Part shown: positions 26,812 through 36,568 of the stretch, piece by piece | How positions within the stretch are numbered: position 1 is the stretch's first letter | Layout of the letters: each line of letters starts with the position of its first letter | Virus record (IMG/VR): IMGVR_UViG_3300043774_001054 | Span: 1-64,000 of that record | Source of the DNA: a virus | Direction: 5' to 3' (one strand) | DNA: 64,000 bases | Made by a program: the position numbers and the translations under genes | Notes under the pieces: model-generated | What the model saw: the letters and a program-made list of their open reading frames with translations, nothing else | The model's database searches: none | Told to the model about the DNA's origin: nothing

Positions 26812-29292
26812 TTAGTAGAGTTCGATCGAGGATCCGACGTTATTCCAGTTTATTGAATTATTTATATCATTTCCGATGACGTAATCTGAGTAATCGGAAA
26901 TTGGTGTTTCATCAAAGAATTTAAGCTGTTTTGAATAATTTGATTTTAGTATGCCTCTTTGATTTGAATTTTGGGCTACAAGTTGAAGGATAAGAACAAT
27001 ATCCGTCCAATCCCATGTTGCTTTACCGCTGTGCATCGTACGATATGCGCCGGTAAAGTAATCATCAACGGTATGTGACGCATATGATTTTTGCCCCTCG
27101 ATGCTATCCGCAGAGGTAATGGTACCGTCTAAATCTTCAATTGCAAGGGATTTTGTCGTATAGTTATAGGCTCTCACTTTGGCTCTTGCAACTCTGGTCT
27201 CACCGTCATAAAGGGTAACATATTCGCCTGGACGGTAGCGTTTTACATTGGAACCGCTTAGATCAAGGTAGTAGGTCTGAATCGGCGCATCCGATTGAAT
27301 TCCAGAAGTAATGACCTTAGAAGTCCCCGAAGTCTGACCGATTAGAGTCTCACCTTCATAGAAGTCCTTAATGCCGAGAGAATTCGCACTTACATTACGG
27401 AGAACAGTATGCCCGTACTTACGTTTAACATATAGCGTTTCACCATTTACAATTTCAGTACCAATACGATCTTGATCGCCGACAGTGGTATAATACTTGA
27501 TAGATTCAAACATCTGTACCTCGGCAGTAACACCGGAGGTCTGACCCACAACAATCTCGCCAGGGATAAAGAATGCATTATCCGAAAGAGTTTCCGCGGT
27601 AATAATGTAATTGATGTCTCTAATTACCTGTGAAAGGACCAGGAGAGGAATATCTTCAAGACCGATGAGGCCTGGTTGATATTTTGTCATCTTTGAAGCC
27701 AACCACTCTCTTAAAAGATTCGGATCGGTGACATCGGCATCGGTGGCATCGGCGAGTGGTAACATCTCGCCGGTTTCGGGATCCTTTAAACGGTTTTGTT
27801 TAATTACCTGATAAGTTTCGCCATCATTCAAGAGTTTTAGAAGGATCAGAACCTCTCCGAAGAAAATAAATCCGGCTGGGTGGACAAGACGATTAAATTC
27901 ATTTCTCCATGCACTTACAGTCTGACCAGTTCTAATAACATAGGAGAATTGTTGATAGAAATAAGAATCTTGTAGCTTCTTAATATCGGAAAGAAAGCCA
28001 TTACTATCTAGATACTTTCCAGGAGTGTAAATTGATATGAAATTTCTGTTGTCATCTTCACCAACTAATTGATCTAATATGTTAAAATTACCCGATGGGT
28101 TTTTAACTACAAGAGTATTTGTGGTAGAGTTATACGCCGTAACAGTTGCAAAGGACTCCGAGACGCTTCCAGTAATTCTTTCTCCGATGGTATAAAATCC
28201 TGGGTTCGGAGAGTCAGCCAATTCAAACTGAATTAGAATGTTGCCGTCCTGGTAGATTGAAAGTATGGCACCGGAATTTATTTCGGCACTTATGAACGAA
28301 CGGTTTTCACCCGGCATATCATGTCGGGTATTAATATCATTCGGATCGCTTTGGATCGTCGTAACTCTGCTTGAAACAACTGAATCGGCGCCCGTCAGGC
28401 CCGTACCAATACCACTATCTGCTGTAATGATTCTGCAAGCCAAAATATCATCAGAGAAACTTACGACATACGCAGTTGCTATTTGATTGTCGGAACTATC
28501 CTTGATTGAAACAGTTTCTCCCGCGTGATAATAACCATAATACTCAACGCCGCTATCGGGGTGCGTCCATGGGGTGCCTGGGGCAACTGTAATATAGGTA
28601 TAATTTCCAGAAACCGTTTCACCTTTTATGAATCCGTTTGTAAGAGATGGATCATATCCCGCCGGAATTCTAATACCTTTTAAGGTGAGAACGTCACCCA
28701 CATAGGAATCAACAATTGCTGTTACACCAATCTCGGAACCCGTAACTGTTTCACCTTTAGTGAATGAATTCATTGAACCCGTTACGCTTTCTAAAACAAC
28801 ACTAAATTTCATCAGTTGTTTTTGGTCGAACAACTTTACTTTAGCCGGTCTACGAGATATTGTATCCCATGTACCGGATGAAGGAACCAACATATCTTCA
28901 CGAGGATAATATACCTCAACGTTGTCGGAGAACAGAATCTTAAAAAACAATTCGACTGAATCCGTAGAACCGCGGATCGTATAATACCGCATTAGGTTCT
29001 TATACAATTTAACCTTATCGGCAACAACTGTACGAGGAACTGAAAATGCAATTTCCCTTTGAATTAGATCCAAATACTCATAATCGGCACTATCAATGTC
29101 GCGGACGTCATTAATTGAATCAATTTCGTAGCTCGGCATCCCGCGCTCATTCATATGTTCATAGTAATCTTTTAAAAGATCAATAAGAACCTTAGAATTT
29201 TCACGTAGTTCATCGGGAAAGAGAGATTCAATACGAACCGTCTCTTTTGTCTTTTTACGCGTGCTGGCAATACTTTCGACGGTATGTAGCAT
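26812..29292 (-). CDS. Baseplate wedge protein, gp7 position
   Basis: 826 residues; T4 gp7 is 1,032. The N-terminal helical part (FPDELRENSKVLIDLLKDYY, then RTVVADKVKLYKNLMRYYTI and RGSTDSVELFFKILF) is characteristic of the protein between gp6 and gp8 in marine T4-like phages. The rest contains repeated GETVTGSEIGVTA and GQTSGVTAEV strand units. Assignment as gp7 rests mainly on gene order (6, this gene, 8), so the symbol is left empty. It starts 5 bases after gp6 ends. It should act as the wedge clamp between inner and outer baseplate. Confidence 0.65.
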   Translation of the reverse strand: MLHTVESIASTRKKTKETVRIESLFPDELRENSKVLIDLLKDYYEHMNERGMPSYEIDSINDVRDIDSADYEYLDLIQREIAFSVPRTVVADKVKLYKNLMRYYTIRGSTDSVELFFKILFSDNVEVYYPREDMLVPSSGTWDTISRRPAKVKLFDQKQLMKFSVVLESVTGSMNSFTKGETVTGSEIGVTAIVDSYVGDVLTLKGIRIPAGYDPSLTNGFIKGETVSGNYTYITVAPGTPWTHPDSGVEYYGYYHAGETVSIKDSSDNQIATAYVVSFSDDILACRIITADSGIGTGLTGADSVVSSRVTTIQSDPNDINTRHDMPGENRSFISAEINSGAILSIYQDGNILIQFELADSPNPGFYTIGERITGSVSESFATVTAYNSTTNTLVVKNPSGNFNILDQLVGEDDNRNFISIYTPGKYLDSNGFLSDIKKLQDSYFYQQFSYVIRTGQTVSAWRNEFNRLVHPAGFIFFGEVLILLKLLNDGETYQVIKQNRLKDPETGEMLPLADATDADVTDPNLLREWLASKMTKYQPGLIGLEDIPLLVLSQVIRDINYIITAETLSDNAFFIPGEIVVGQTSGVTAEVQMFESIKYYTTVGDQDRIGTEIVNGETLYVKRKYGHTVLRNVSANSLGIKDFYEGETLIGQTSGTSKVITSGIQSDAPIQTYYLDLSGSNVKRYRPGEYVTLYDGETRVARAKVRAYNYTTKSLAIEDLDGTITSADSIEGQKSYASHTVDDYFTGAYRTMHSGKATWDWTDIVLILQLVAQNSNQRGILKSNYSKQLKFFDETPISDYSDYVIGNDINNSINWNNVGSSIELY
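26859..26866 (-). promoter_or_regulatory. Late promoter TATAAATA
   Basis: Exact late box on the minus strand inside the last codons of the gp7-position gene, 55 bases before the gp8 start. It would allow gp8, the DUF4815 protein and the fibres to be transcribed apart from the rest of the baseplate operon. Confidence 0.55.
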
Positions 29293-29297
29293 AATAA

Positions 29298-31196
29298 TTA
29301 ACGGTGGCGAGAGGTTGTGGTGTAATTAATAGCTCCCGCAGTACCGGCAACAGCGATTGTATCAATTTCACCTGTTACGGATGTTGCCGCCATAGAAACC
29401 TGTAATAGTTGATTTCTCTTTGGGGCTAGATCGTTCGAGTTTGGTGTTGCCGTAATACGAATTGGTGTTGCGGAATCTGGAATAAAATTGTCAATAATAA
29501 CTCTACCTTCGGAAAGATAAATTTTGCCGGCGTCGCGGATTCTTATCTTATTGCCAGAAACTAAACGGTAGATATACACGGTACGGTCTCCGTATTCGAC
29601 ACGTTTTGTTGGATCTGTATTTGTTGTAGGTGAATCTGAAAAATAGTATTCGATACCATTTTGTAGGAATGATGTTGATTCGATTACTTCCTCGGAGGTA
29701 CTTGATTTGTAAATAGGAGCAGAGAAATCAAGAGTTACAGAATTTAGTTTTCCAACGACCGGAGTAAAATCCCTGTACATATACACGCGGATTAAAGAAT
29801 TTAGGATTGATGGATCGGCCGAATCAATGTTCTTCGATAACTGAGAATATCTAAATACACCGTCGAATTTATTCAGATTGTCATCATTATAGTCGCTAAT
29901 GGTCTGGCGTACTAATGACTGTAATTCAATCTTAGTGCGGTCGGTTAAATTTGGATTGTACTTAAAAAACACTTCCAATTTAAGATATGAGTATTCAGGA
30001 TCAACGATGACGGGAGTAATGGAAACAACATTCTTACCCTTCAGAATCGTAGAAATGATTTGGGTCCTCTGAACTTCATTGAGTACCGTACCGTCCGGAC
30101 CGTTTGGTTTGACCGAAATAAATACCTTGCCGTAGTTTGGTATAATAGAATCCTCACCACCCCAAACAGAAATTGAACTGATACCGCCAAATTCTTTTAG
30201 AATAATTGCACGGTAATCATCGGCGGTTACGGCACGATTTTGAGATACAAAGGTAATTGGGGCATTGAATTTGATTGATTCAATTGATTCTCTCTGTGCG
30301 CCCCCGTATGTAAGAGGTGTGGCGGCGAGTAGTGTTGTTGCAACATACTCTTTTGAATAACCTTGGAATGTACCATAAGCTCCCACATTATCGTATGCAT
30401 TTACTACGGAGCCATTGTTTGCTGCATCACCACTGGTATAAATGTATTCAACCTCGACAATCTGATTTGATTGTGGTCTATTTCCAAGAGTATCATCCCC
30501 GAAATAGATTTCATATTTTCCAGCGGCATTTTCTTGAATAAAATAGATAAGAGATTCCGGACCAATGTTCAGAAGAGTGCTGAATTTAGTATAGATTGTG
30601 TAATCGTTGGATGTTTCGTTGGCTTTAAGACGGACGCGGAGTGTGGTAGTATCAATGTTAGTGTCCGGAATCTCAAATTTTTGCGATGGTAATGATGTAT
30701 CCACGCGATACAACATTCTCTTTAAAGTGCCTTCCTTCAAGGTAACCTCGTCGAATACATACTTGTTATCCGAGTTACGTGCAGTTGTAAGAGGTTCTAA
30801 ATTTACAAAGTTATATTTGGTAGAATCAATAATTGAAGTAAAACGAGTACCGCGATTCAGTTGAAGCTCTGCCGGTGCATTTAATAGATTTGATGGCGAT
30901 ACGACGACCCTAACCTTTGCAGTTGTAGCAAGAGTGGAACGAGGCGTGTATCCCAACAGTTTGGCGTGTGAGACTACGTTGCCACGAATCTGTGCGGTAT
31001 CTAAAAAGGTCTCATTCATTGAGAAGTGAGCCAGCATCGCATTGTAATGCGTGTTATATGCCAGAACGTCTAAAAGCACCGACAGACCCGACCCCTCAAA
31101 GTTCCAGTCATTGTACTTTGACTGAAGTTTAAAGTGCTCCTTGATGTTTGCTTTGATTTTATCAAAGTCTAGTTCGGTTACATTAAATTGTGCCAT
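29298..31196 (-). CDS. 6: Baseplate wedge protein gp6
   Basis: 632 residues, close to T4 gp6 (660). The N-terminus has the family hallmark: LDFDKIKANIKEHFK, a FEGSGLSVLLDVLAYNTHYN helix, NETFLDTAQIRGNVVSHAK, and LGYTPRS. Central strands VEYIYTSGD and the RAVTADDYRAIILKEFGGI segment are also typical of gp6/BaseplateJ-type proteins. In T4, gp6 dimers form the inner iris ring of the baseplate that opens during sheath contraction. It lies directly downstream of gp25 with an 11-base gap, as in T4-like phages. No Shine-Dalgarno is obvious before the ATG. Confidence 0.92.
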   Translation of the reverse strand: MAQFNVTELDFDKIKANIKEHFKLQSKYNDWNFEGSGLSVLLDVLAYNTHYNAMLAHFSMNETFLDTAQIRGNVVSHAKLLGYTPRSTLATTAKVRVVVSPSNLLNAPAELQLNRGTRFTSIIDSTKYNFVNLEPLTTARNSDNKYVFDEVTLKEGTLKRMLYRVDTSLPSQKFEIPDTNIDTTTLRVRLKANETSNDYTIYTKFSTLLNIGPESLIYFIQENAAGKYEIYFGDDTLGNRPQSNQIVEVEYIYTSGDAANNGSVVNAYDNVGAYGTFQGYSKEYVATTLLAATPLTYGGAQRESIESIKFNAPITFVSQNRAVTADDYRAIILKEFGGISSISVWGGEDSIIPNYGKVFISVKPNGPDGTVLNEVQRTQIISTILKGKNVVSITPVIVDPEYSYLKLEVFFKYNPNLTDRTKIELQSLVRQTISDYNDDNLNKFDGVFRYSQLSKNIDSADPSILNSLIRVYMYRDFTPVVGKLNSVTLDFSAPIYKSSTSEEVIESTSFLQNGIEYYFSDSPTTNTDPTKRVEYGDRTVYIYRLVSGNKIRIRDAGKIYLSEGRVIIDNFIPDSATPIRITATPNSNDLAPKRNQLLQVSMAATSVTGEIDTIAVAGTAGAINYTTTSRHR

Positions 31197-31207
31197 AAGA
31201 AAAAGGT

Positions 31208-31675
31208 TTAGCGAAGACGTACTAAATAAACTGAAATGTTGACTTCCGTATCGATGGTAATAACTCTGAAGCCGATTGTAACATTATACCGATTGCGGTC
31301 GGAATCATCTATAATTTGAATTGTTACCGAATCAACGCGAGGCTCGTACTGAGTAATTACTCGTTTAATTGATTCTCTGATGGCAATTGCCGTGAGCCGG
31401 TCGGCTGGTTCAAACAGTAGCGATCTTAAATTGGAACCGAGTTTCGGCTGAAAAGGACGCTCATTATAGTTTGTAAGAACTAGGTTCTTTACGGCCGCTC
31501 TTACGGCATCAATATCTATCAATGGAACAATATCACCAAGCTGTCCTTCTTCTCTCACAATCGGATATATCTGTAAGGATAGATCCAAGTCGGTATATTG
31601 ACGATTCTTGGAGACAATCGCGGCTCTCCGAGCCAATACCGATTTATCTGAAAGAGGGTCTTGTAATATAGCCAT
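31208..31675 (-). CDS. 25: Baseplate wedge protein gp25
   Basis: 155 residues (T4 gp25: 132). It shows the gp25-like fold pattern: DLDLSLQIYPIV early, NYNERPFQPKLGSNLRSLLF in the middle, then IKRVITQYEPRVD with the conserved Glu-Pro-Arg, and a C-terminal strand pair. In T4 gp25 joins the wedge core to the sheath initiator site. It is adjacent to gp6 and PAAR, the standard order. A late promoter box lies 8 bases before its ATG. Confidence 0.92.
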   Translation of the reverse strand: MAILQDPLSDKSVLARRAAIVSKNRQYTDLDLSLQIYPIVREEGQLGDIVPLIDIDAVRAAVKNLVLTNYNERPFQPKLGSNLRSLLFEPADRLTAIAIRESIKRVITQYEPRVDSVTIQIIDDSDRNRYNVTIGFRVITIDTEVNISVYLVRLR

Positions 31676-31683
31676 GAGTTACC

Positions 31684-31691
31684 TATTTATA
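31684..31691 (-). promoter_or_regulatory. Late promoter TATAAATA
   Basis: Exact late box on the minus strand, 8 bases from the gp25 ATG. T4 spacing gives a predicted leader of about 3 bases. It lies between the PAAR stop codon (31697) and gp25. Confidence 0.65.
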
Positions 31692-31696
31692 AGTAT

Positions 31697-31954
31697 TTAC
31701 CCACAATTAACCGTTGCGGTAGATGCTGCAACGTGACCGCAGGACGCCTTATCTCCCGACCGAGAAACACCCTTACCACCAATAAAAACCTTGGTCGATT
31801 TTTCTATCATCTTGGCGCTTGAATGGACTCCGGCACCATGAGAAGCTATTGGATCTTGATCCACAACAATTGCTTTACCATTTGCAAAAACAGTGGATTG
31901 GGTTGCTGTAACCTTACCTCCGACAATGCTTTGATCTAATAATACTGCTGGCAT
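31697..31954 (-). CDS. PAAR-repeat spike tip protein
   Basis: 85 residues from the ATG at 31954. A longer frame to 32062 overlaps the previous gene and begins with an unrelated basic stretch, so the internal start is preferred. It shows the PAAR pattern: MPAVLLDQSIVGG, VDQDPIASHGAGVHS, VFIGGKGVSRSGDKASCGHV and a short end. PAAR proteins form the sharp zinc-bound cone on the gp5-type needle, puncturing the outer membrane. Histidine and cysteine residues that could bind the metal are present. It sits next to gp5 and gp25, as usual. Confidence 0.88.
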   Translation of the reverse strand: MPAVLLDQSIVGGKVTATQSTVFANGKAIVVDQDPIASHGAGVHSSAKMIEKSTKVFIGGKGVSRSGDKASCGHVAASTATVNCG

Positions 31955-31955
31955 A

Positions 31956-33008
31956 TTATGCAGATTTTTTGTTTTGCTGGTAATCCGAATGATTAAGAAC
32001 CAACACTTTATTACGGTTGAGCAGTAATTCCGTAAGAACGATATAATCCGAATAGTTTCCAAATTCGGGATTCATATTTAATTTGTTTTTCTCGACCACA
32101 AATGCTTCGTTATTTGGATTTATTAAATACTGTTCATAAATTTTACGCCAAGCAACTATAGAACCAATTGCTTGAACCTTGTCAAGATAGATCTTCTGAT
32201 GGGTTTTGTGTGTACTGTTTACAGCAATTTCTTCGGCTGTAAGTAGACCTGCTGCCTCTAATTGGTCCGAACTCATTCCAAAACTTTTCATTTTGTTTCC
32301 AAAAACGCCAGTTGGAGTCTTACCACTTACATTTGTGTCAAATTGTTTTTCGGCTATTTTGATTTCTTTAATTAAAGGCGTATGAATTTCATCTTGATAA
32401 GATTTTTCCACCTCGGTTGCATAATCGGTTACAACTGTATAACTAAACCCCGAATTGCTTATTGTAGTGTCCGAAGTTTTATCGACTATCGTAGGAACCA
32501 CAGAAACCGCAATAGGAGGACTTTCATTCGGAATAATTGCAGCCTTAGATTCAATGGAAATTGCACCTGTTTCAGGATTAATCTTGATGTTTGGTAGGTC
32601 TTGGCAATAGTCCAATGGAGTTTTACTGAATAGATCGGTTGCCCTTGTGATGTACCCTTCAAGATCCGGAACCTTTCCTTTCCAGCGATTCAGTATTGCA
32701 GCAATTGTTGCGGGCGATGGGTTGTTCTGAAGCGAAGCTAGATCGGATTGGAAGGAATAAAACTCTTCGATCTTTGGCTGAATTGCCAACAGTTTTTCAT
32801 TTGCGGTATTGATTAAAGTTCCCAATGTACCGAGTGCGCCCTTACCACTGGCAAGTTCATCCTTAATTTTGTTTTGAATCAATGTTAAAGCATCGAGTGC
32901 TGGATTCTGACCGCACGGAAGATTCACCGAAACTATACTTGTCGGAATACTCGGAAATTGTGGTACCGATGGGATTGACGGGATGGATATATTCTGTAAT
33001 GTAGCCAT
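31956..33008 (-). CDS. Baseplate-associated protein, unknown
   Basis: 350 residues. The N-terminus is unusually rich in Pro, Ser and Ile (ISIPSIPSVPQFPSIPTSIV), then helical (LDALTLIQNKIKDELASG, LINTANEKLLAIQPKIEEFY). It lies between gp5 and PAAR, 1 base from each, so it is part of the hub/spike block. Similar Pro-rich proteins occur at this spot in marine T4-like phages, but I cannot name a T4 counterpart. A role in spike assembly or as a hub accessory is inferred from position only. Confidence 0.55.
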   Translation of the reverse strand: MATLQNISIPSIPSVPQFPSIPTSIVSVNLPCGQNPALDALTLIQNKIKDELASGKGALGTLGTLINTANEKLLAIQPKIEEFYSFQSDLASLQNNPSPATIAAILNRWKGKVPDLEGYITRATDLFSKTPLDYCQDLPNIKINPETGAISIESKAAIIPNESPPIAVSVVPTIVDKTSDTTISNSGFSYTVVTDYATEVEKSYQDEIHTPLIKEIKIAEKQFDTNVSGKTPTGVFGNKMKSFGMSSDQLEAAGLLTAEEIAVNSTHKTHQKIYLDKVQAIGSIVAWRKIYEQYLINPNNEAFVVEKNKLNMNPEFGNYSDYIVLTELLLNRNKVLVLNHSDYQQNKKSA

Positions 33009-33009
33009 T

Positions 33010-34323
33010 TTAGTTCAGATTAATTGTCGAACCATTAATTGTTACGGCGCCCGAAGCGGTAACTCCGATTGTGGATGAACCATTTACAGAAATTGCTCCG
33101 GAGACCGTAGTGTTCTGGGTCGAACCGAATGTCTCAGTTACGGCACCATCAATTGTCATATTCAGTGTTGAAAGAGATTCGATCTTCATATATTCCTTTG
33201 ATACGAAAACCAAATGGCCATTGGTGGTTAGTTCGAGATGAGAGCCCGTGAACTCCTGTCTCTTACCCACAACGATATGACTATCGTCTCCTCCCACAAA
33301 TAAATCTAAATTACCGCCTACGGTCTCCGCCTTATTCTTGTCAATAAGTATTGTTGCATTACCACCGATGCGTTCAATTGAATTGGAGGTAATGTTGGAA
33401 GCAAACTCTTGGCCAATTTCGATTTGTTCCGATTTACCAATTTTAGACTGACGCGAGCCTTTAATGTATTCAGTTTTGTTACCTTCAACCTCAAGATGAT
33501 AGTTACCCTTTACAAGATGCCTAAAATCACCATCAACCGTAAGATTTGCCGATCCTTTAATGTAGATATTGTCGGCGCCTATAATAACGGTATAGTTATC
33601 ACCCACAATTGTTGTGGTCTTATTACCGGCATAATCAATTTCATAATAGGTACCCGACTTATGCATCTCAAATAGGCGTTCCGCTCCGGAAGTGTCATCC
33701 ATTTCTTTCACATGACCCGATTCGCTATGAAACGAGTGGTTACTTGGATAGATAGGATTTACTATGGTATCAACATCCCAATTGCTCCAGGTGTTTCGGG
33801 TATAATATGAACTTGCTTCCGGTACCGCGACGGAAGATAGTTTACCCGGAACCGCAGTTTCAATCTTTTCCTGGCGCAGTTGTTTCCGTTTTATGTAGCT
33901 TTCGGTCTTGGAAAACTCGCTTCTAGATTCTTTGGGTAGATCAATGGTACCTGGATTCTTAGGATGAACATTACTTGGATCCGAAAAACCCTTTAGTGGA
34001 TTACCACCCATTGTCATTGATGGAACTGTACCCATCACAATTGGATCCTGTGCAGATTTACCGTCACGAAAGAAACCTATTACCCATGAACCTCGAAGAA
34101 CACCCGTTGCCGATTGGCCAATACCGCTCATACCCGCGGAGGTAACGGGAGTCATTACTAATGCCCAAGGGAGTGATTCTGTCGGAATTTCCGCTTTGTC
34201 ATCGGTATGGTAACCAAAGCAACGGACCCGAACTCTACCCATTTGCATAGGGTCAATAATGTCCTCAACCACACCGGTAAACCAAGCAAACTCACCGCCA
34301 ATATATTGATCAAGACTGTTCAT
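33010..34323 (-). CDS. 5: Baseplate central spike protein gp5, lacking lysozyme domain
   Basis: 437 residues (T4 gp5: 575). Residues 1-120 are the OB-fold of gp5/VgrG spikes (FTGVVEDIIDPMQMGRVRVR, SLPWALVMTPVTS, GSWVIGFFRDGKSAQDPIVM). After a charged linker, residues 190-437 are the triple beta-helix needle (NYTVIIGADNIYIKG, ANLTVDGDFRHLVKGNYHL). The lysozyme domain that T4 gp5 has between these parts is absent. It overlaps the upstream hub gene by 4 bases. The needle should pierce the outer membrane with the PAAR tip at its end. Confidence 0.9.
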   Translation of the reverse strand: MNSLDQYIGGEFAWFTGVVEDIIDPMQMGRVRVRCFGYHTDDKAEIPTESLPWALVMTPVTSAGMSGIGQSATGVLRGSWVIGFFRDGKSAQDPIVMGTVPSMTMGGNPLKGFSDPSNVHPKNPGTIDLPKESRSEFSKTESYIKRKQLRQEKIETAVPGKLSSVAVPEASSYYTRNTWSNWDVDTIVNPIYPSNHSFHSESGHVKEMDDTSGAERLFEMHKSGTYYEIDYAGNKTTTIVGDNYTVIIGADNIYIKGSANLTVDGDFRHLVKGNYHLEVEGNKTEYIKGSRQSKIGKSEQIEIGQEFASNITSNSIERIGGNATILIDKNKAETVGGNLDLFVGGDDSHIVVGKRQEFTGSHLELTTNGHLVFVSKEYMKIESLSTLNMTIDGAVTETFGSTQNTTVSGAISVNGSSTIGVTASGAVTINGSTINLN

Positions 34324-35687
34324 ATACGAATTGTTCTAAATGAAAACGGTAATGAATCCTTCTTTATTTTAAGGTCCATTGTATATTCTTCCGAGAATTT
34401 ATGCGCAACCGCGGTTACCACATACTTACCCGAGAAGAATTTATCCTGCATTTTATCACCTTTACTGTTATCGTTCTGTACGGTTGCTTCAGGATCAATC
34501 GAGGGTGCAATGCTTAGATTGATTGCAATACCTGAATTGACCTTAAAATCACCAGCCAACGATATATCATGGATGATCGAATCCAAGTTTTCAATATGAG
34601 CCTGTGCTTTATTGATGGATCCATCCAGAGTCGGAGCATGGTAATTACCTTCCACACCATTAAATGCATTGTGGTTGGTCGATACAAAATTAATTTTAGA
34701 GTTCGGATAGTTTGCCATCGTTTCGGAAGTATCTTCTGGCCAAAAGAAAGGTGACAGAATTTCATTGGCGTCCACCGAACTCATTTTCTTAAATTCATTC
34801 TCATAGTTAAACACACTACGAGTAAGAGTCTTTGTTGAAAGATCAAGATAGTTTGTGGTGGAAGCATATGCACCATTGGAGCCAGCAATGTATTTTGACA
34901 TTCTAAAGTCGGAACTCATCGTCATAATTCTCCTTGCGCGTTCTTTATAATCGGCTTTTATATGCGCATCATTCTGTCTGTCCGACTCGAGAAATTTACC
35001 ATCTCTGTATTCTCGGTATGGTTGCTTTAATGCCATATCCGTCTGAGCATCCAAACGTATATCACCATTTAATGTCTGATAGCAATAGAATGGACTGCCG
35101 CTTCCATCATAGGCTCTCCGTAATGCCCAAAAGATAGCGTCCAATGGGTTCATATTCGGAACAATAAACTTAGCAGAAACTGTGGCTGCACTAGAAATAA
35201 TGACCTTTTTAGGATCGACTCCGAGGTCGGTAATAAGAACACCCTTCACAAAGTCTCCGATATTTCCCGAATATGCACGGGAAATACGTTTCAGTTTTGA
35301 GATAAATGCAAATGGTGAAATACCTGTAATGCTATACACCTGCAAACGGTTATTCATTTTACCGAGAAGAGGGTATTCGCTTACATAGAAATTTAAATTA
35401 ATAATCTCCTCGTCATTGGATCCAAAGTCTTTTCGGGCAAGAATAACGTTGATCTTTTCTTGGCCCGTAAATTGGTATTCTTCAACTAAATTTACTGGGT
35501 CCTTTACATTCATTGTAAGCACCAGAGATGATCTATAGATGCTTTCAGTAATTGTAAAATCGGTTACTAATGACCGAATATCAGCCTGGTCACCCGAATG
35601 ATTCGTAATTGTGACCTCTTGTAAAGAATACGCCGTAGGCAATAATGCCACCGACGAATTAATTGAAATGCCTGTAATATTAGCCAT
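34320..35687 (-). CDS. Baseplate hub protein, probable gp27 counterpart
   Basis: 455 residues. It starts with two beta strands and TNHSGDQADIRSLVTDFTIT, followed by SSLVLTMNVKDPVNLVEEYQ and a YSITGISPFAFISKLKRISR segment. Later MNPLDAIFWALRRAY resembles hub proteins in which gp27/gp44-type domains bind the spike. Length and location directly before gp5 fit gp27 (T4: 391). Identity is inferred from position and general fold pattern, so the symbol is left empty. It overlaps gp53 by 8 bases and gp5 by 4. Confidence 0.6.
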   Translation of the reverse strand: MANITGISINSSVALLPTAYSLQEVTITNHSGDQADIRSLVTDFTITESIYRSSLVLTMNVKDPVNLVEEYQFTGQEKINVILARKDFGSNDEEIINLNFYVSEYPLLGKMNNRLQVYSITGISPFAFISKLKRISRAYSGNIGDFVKGVLITDLGVDPKKVIISSAATVSAKFIVPNMNPLDAIFWALRRAYDGSGSPFYCYQTLNGDIRLDAQTDMALKQPYREYRDGKFLESDRQNDAHIKADYKERARRIMTMSSDFRMSKYIAGSNGAYASTTNYLDLSTKTLTRSVFNYENEFKKMSSVDANEILSPFFWPEDTSETMANYPNSKINFVSTNHNAFNGVEGNYHAPTLDGSINKAQAHIENLDSIIHDISLAGDFKVNSGIAINLSIAPSIDPEATVQNDNSKGDKMQDKFFSGKYVVTAVAHKFSEEYTMDLKIKKDSLPFSFRTIRI

Positions 35688-36564
35688 TTAACAGATTCTT
35701 GTATGCCTGCGCAAACTGATAAATTGCTTTTGGACGAACTACTCGGATTTTTGATCTTTCTTCATTCAGAGTTGTTTCATGCTGAAAATTAGAAATTGCC
35801 GTAAGGTCTCCGTCTGTGGTTCCGGGTTGTACTCCGGGTCCGCCATTATCTATGGTTTTACTTTCATCAATGTTTAAGGCATTATATGAAATAAGACCAT
35901 TCGCATCTTCGTAGTGGTGCGGAGCATCACGATGAGAATATACCTCATACGTTGAAACAATATCACCTGATAAGTTACCTCTGATGTTTTCGGAGATTAA
36001 CTGATTGGGATTTCTTGTATCGGCAAGAAAGGTACCCGTTACACTTCTTAGTACCAATTGACACATCTGAACATTCTTTTCTTTTAGAATACCAGTGGCT
36101 CCCGAAGTCATACCAACAATAGTCTCACCCCGGAAATATGAATGTGATGCCACATCAAATCTGTCAATAAGGTTGAATCTATCTGCCAGAGAATTTGCAA
36201 CCTGGGCGATCAGACCATCTCCCGTGACAACGTATTTTGGACGAGTCTGAATAACTGTGCCACCATATTCAAGATTCATATAGTCTTCAAACTGAGTTCC
36301 CGTCATCGGCCAACCGGAAAGACCATTCTTTAAGTGATCGTTACAAAGAAAAAAGGTCCAATAGTATTCTGGGGTACCGTAAAGAGCATTTGATACGATG
36401 TCGGGACGGTCGCCGTCCTTAATGTCGTAATACTCATATGTTGCAAGGTCATCAAAAAAGGTCTCATCAATTTTGATAAAACGAAATAAATCAACGATTG
36501 TTGTATCTATTCCATTCTGTTCAAAATCATAGGTGGTTTTCGGAAACTGTCTGAAGAAGGCCAT
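35680..36564 (-). CDS. 53: Baseplate wedge protein gp53
   Basis: 294 residues from ATG 36564; an in-frame ATG at 36591 would overlap the upstream gene and precedes the conserved start MAFFRQFP, so it is not used. The gp53 pattern is clear: FRFIKIDETFFDDLATYEYYDIK, DGDRPDIVSNALYGTPEYYW and FFLCNDHLKNGLSGWP. T4 gp53 (196 residues) is the LysM-like wedge protein that helps wedges join around the hub. The C-terminus here is longer, with a FRGETIVGMTSGATG-type strand insert also found in neighbouring baseplate proteins. Confidence 0.88.
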   Translation of the reverse strand: MAFFRQFPKTTYDFEQNGIDTTIVDLFRFIKIDETFFDDLATYEYYDIKDGDRPDIVSNALYGTPEYYWTFFLCNDHLKNGLSGWPMTGTQFEDYMNLEYGGTVIQTRPKYVVTGDGLIAQVANSLADRFNLIDRFDVASHSYFRGETIVGMTSGATGILKEKNVQMCQLVLRSVTGTFLADTRNPNQLISENIRGNLSGDIVSTYEVYSHRDAPHHYEDANGLISYNALNIDESKTIDNGGPGVQPGTTDGDLTAISNFQHETTLNEERSKIRVVRPKAIYQFAQAYKNLLNG

Positions 36565-36568
36565 TGTA

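Noticed and set aside
31954-32062. PAAR protein starting at 32062
   Set aside because: The extra 36 residues overlap the upstream gene and are basic and unlike PAAR; the conserved start is at 31954.
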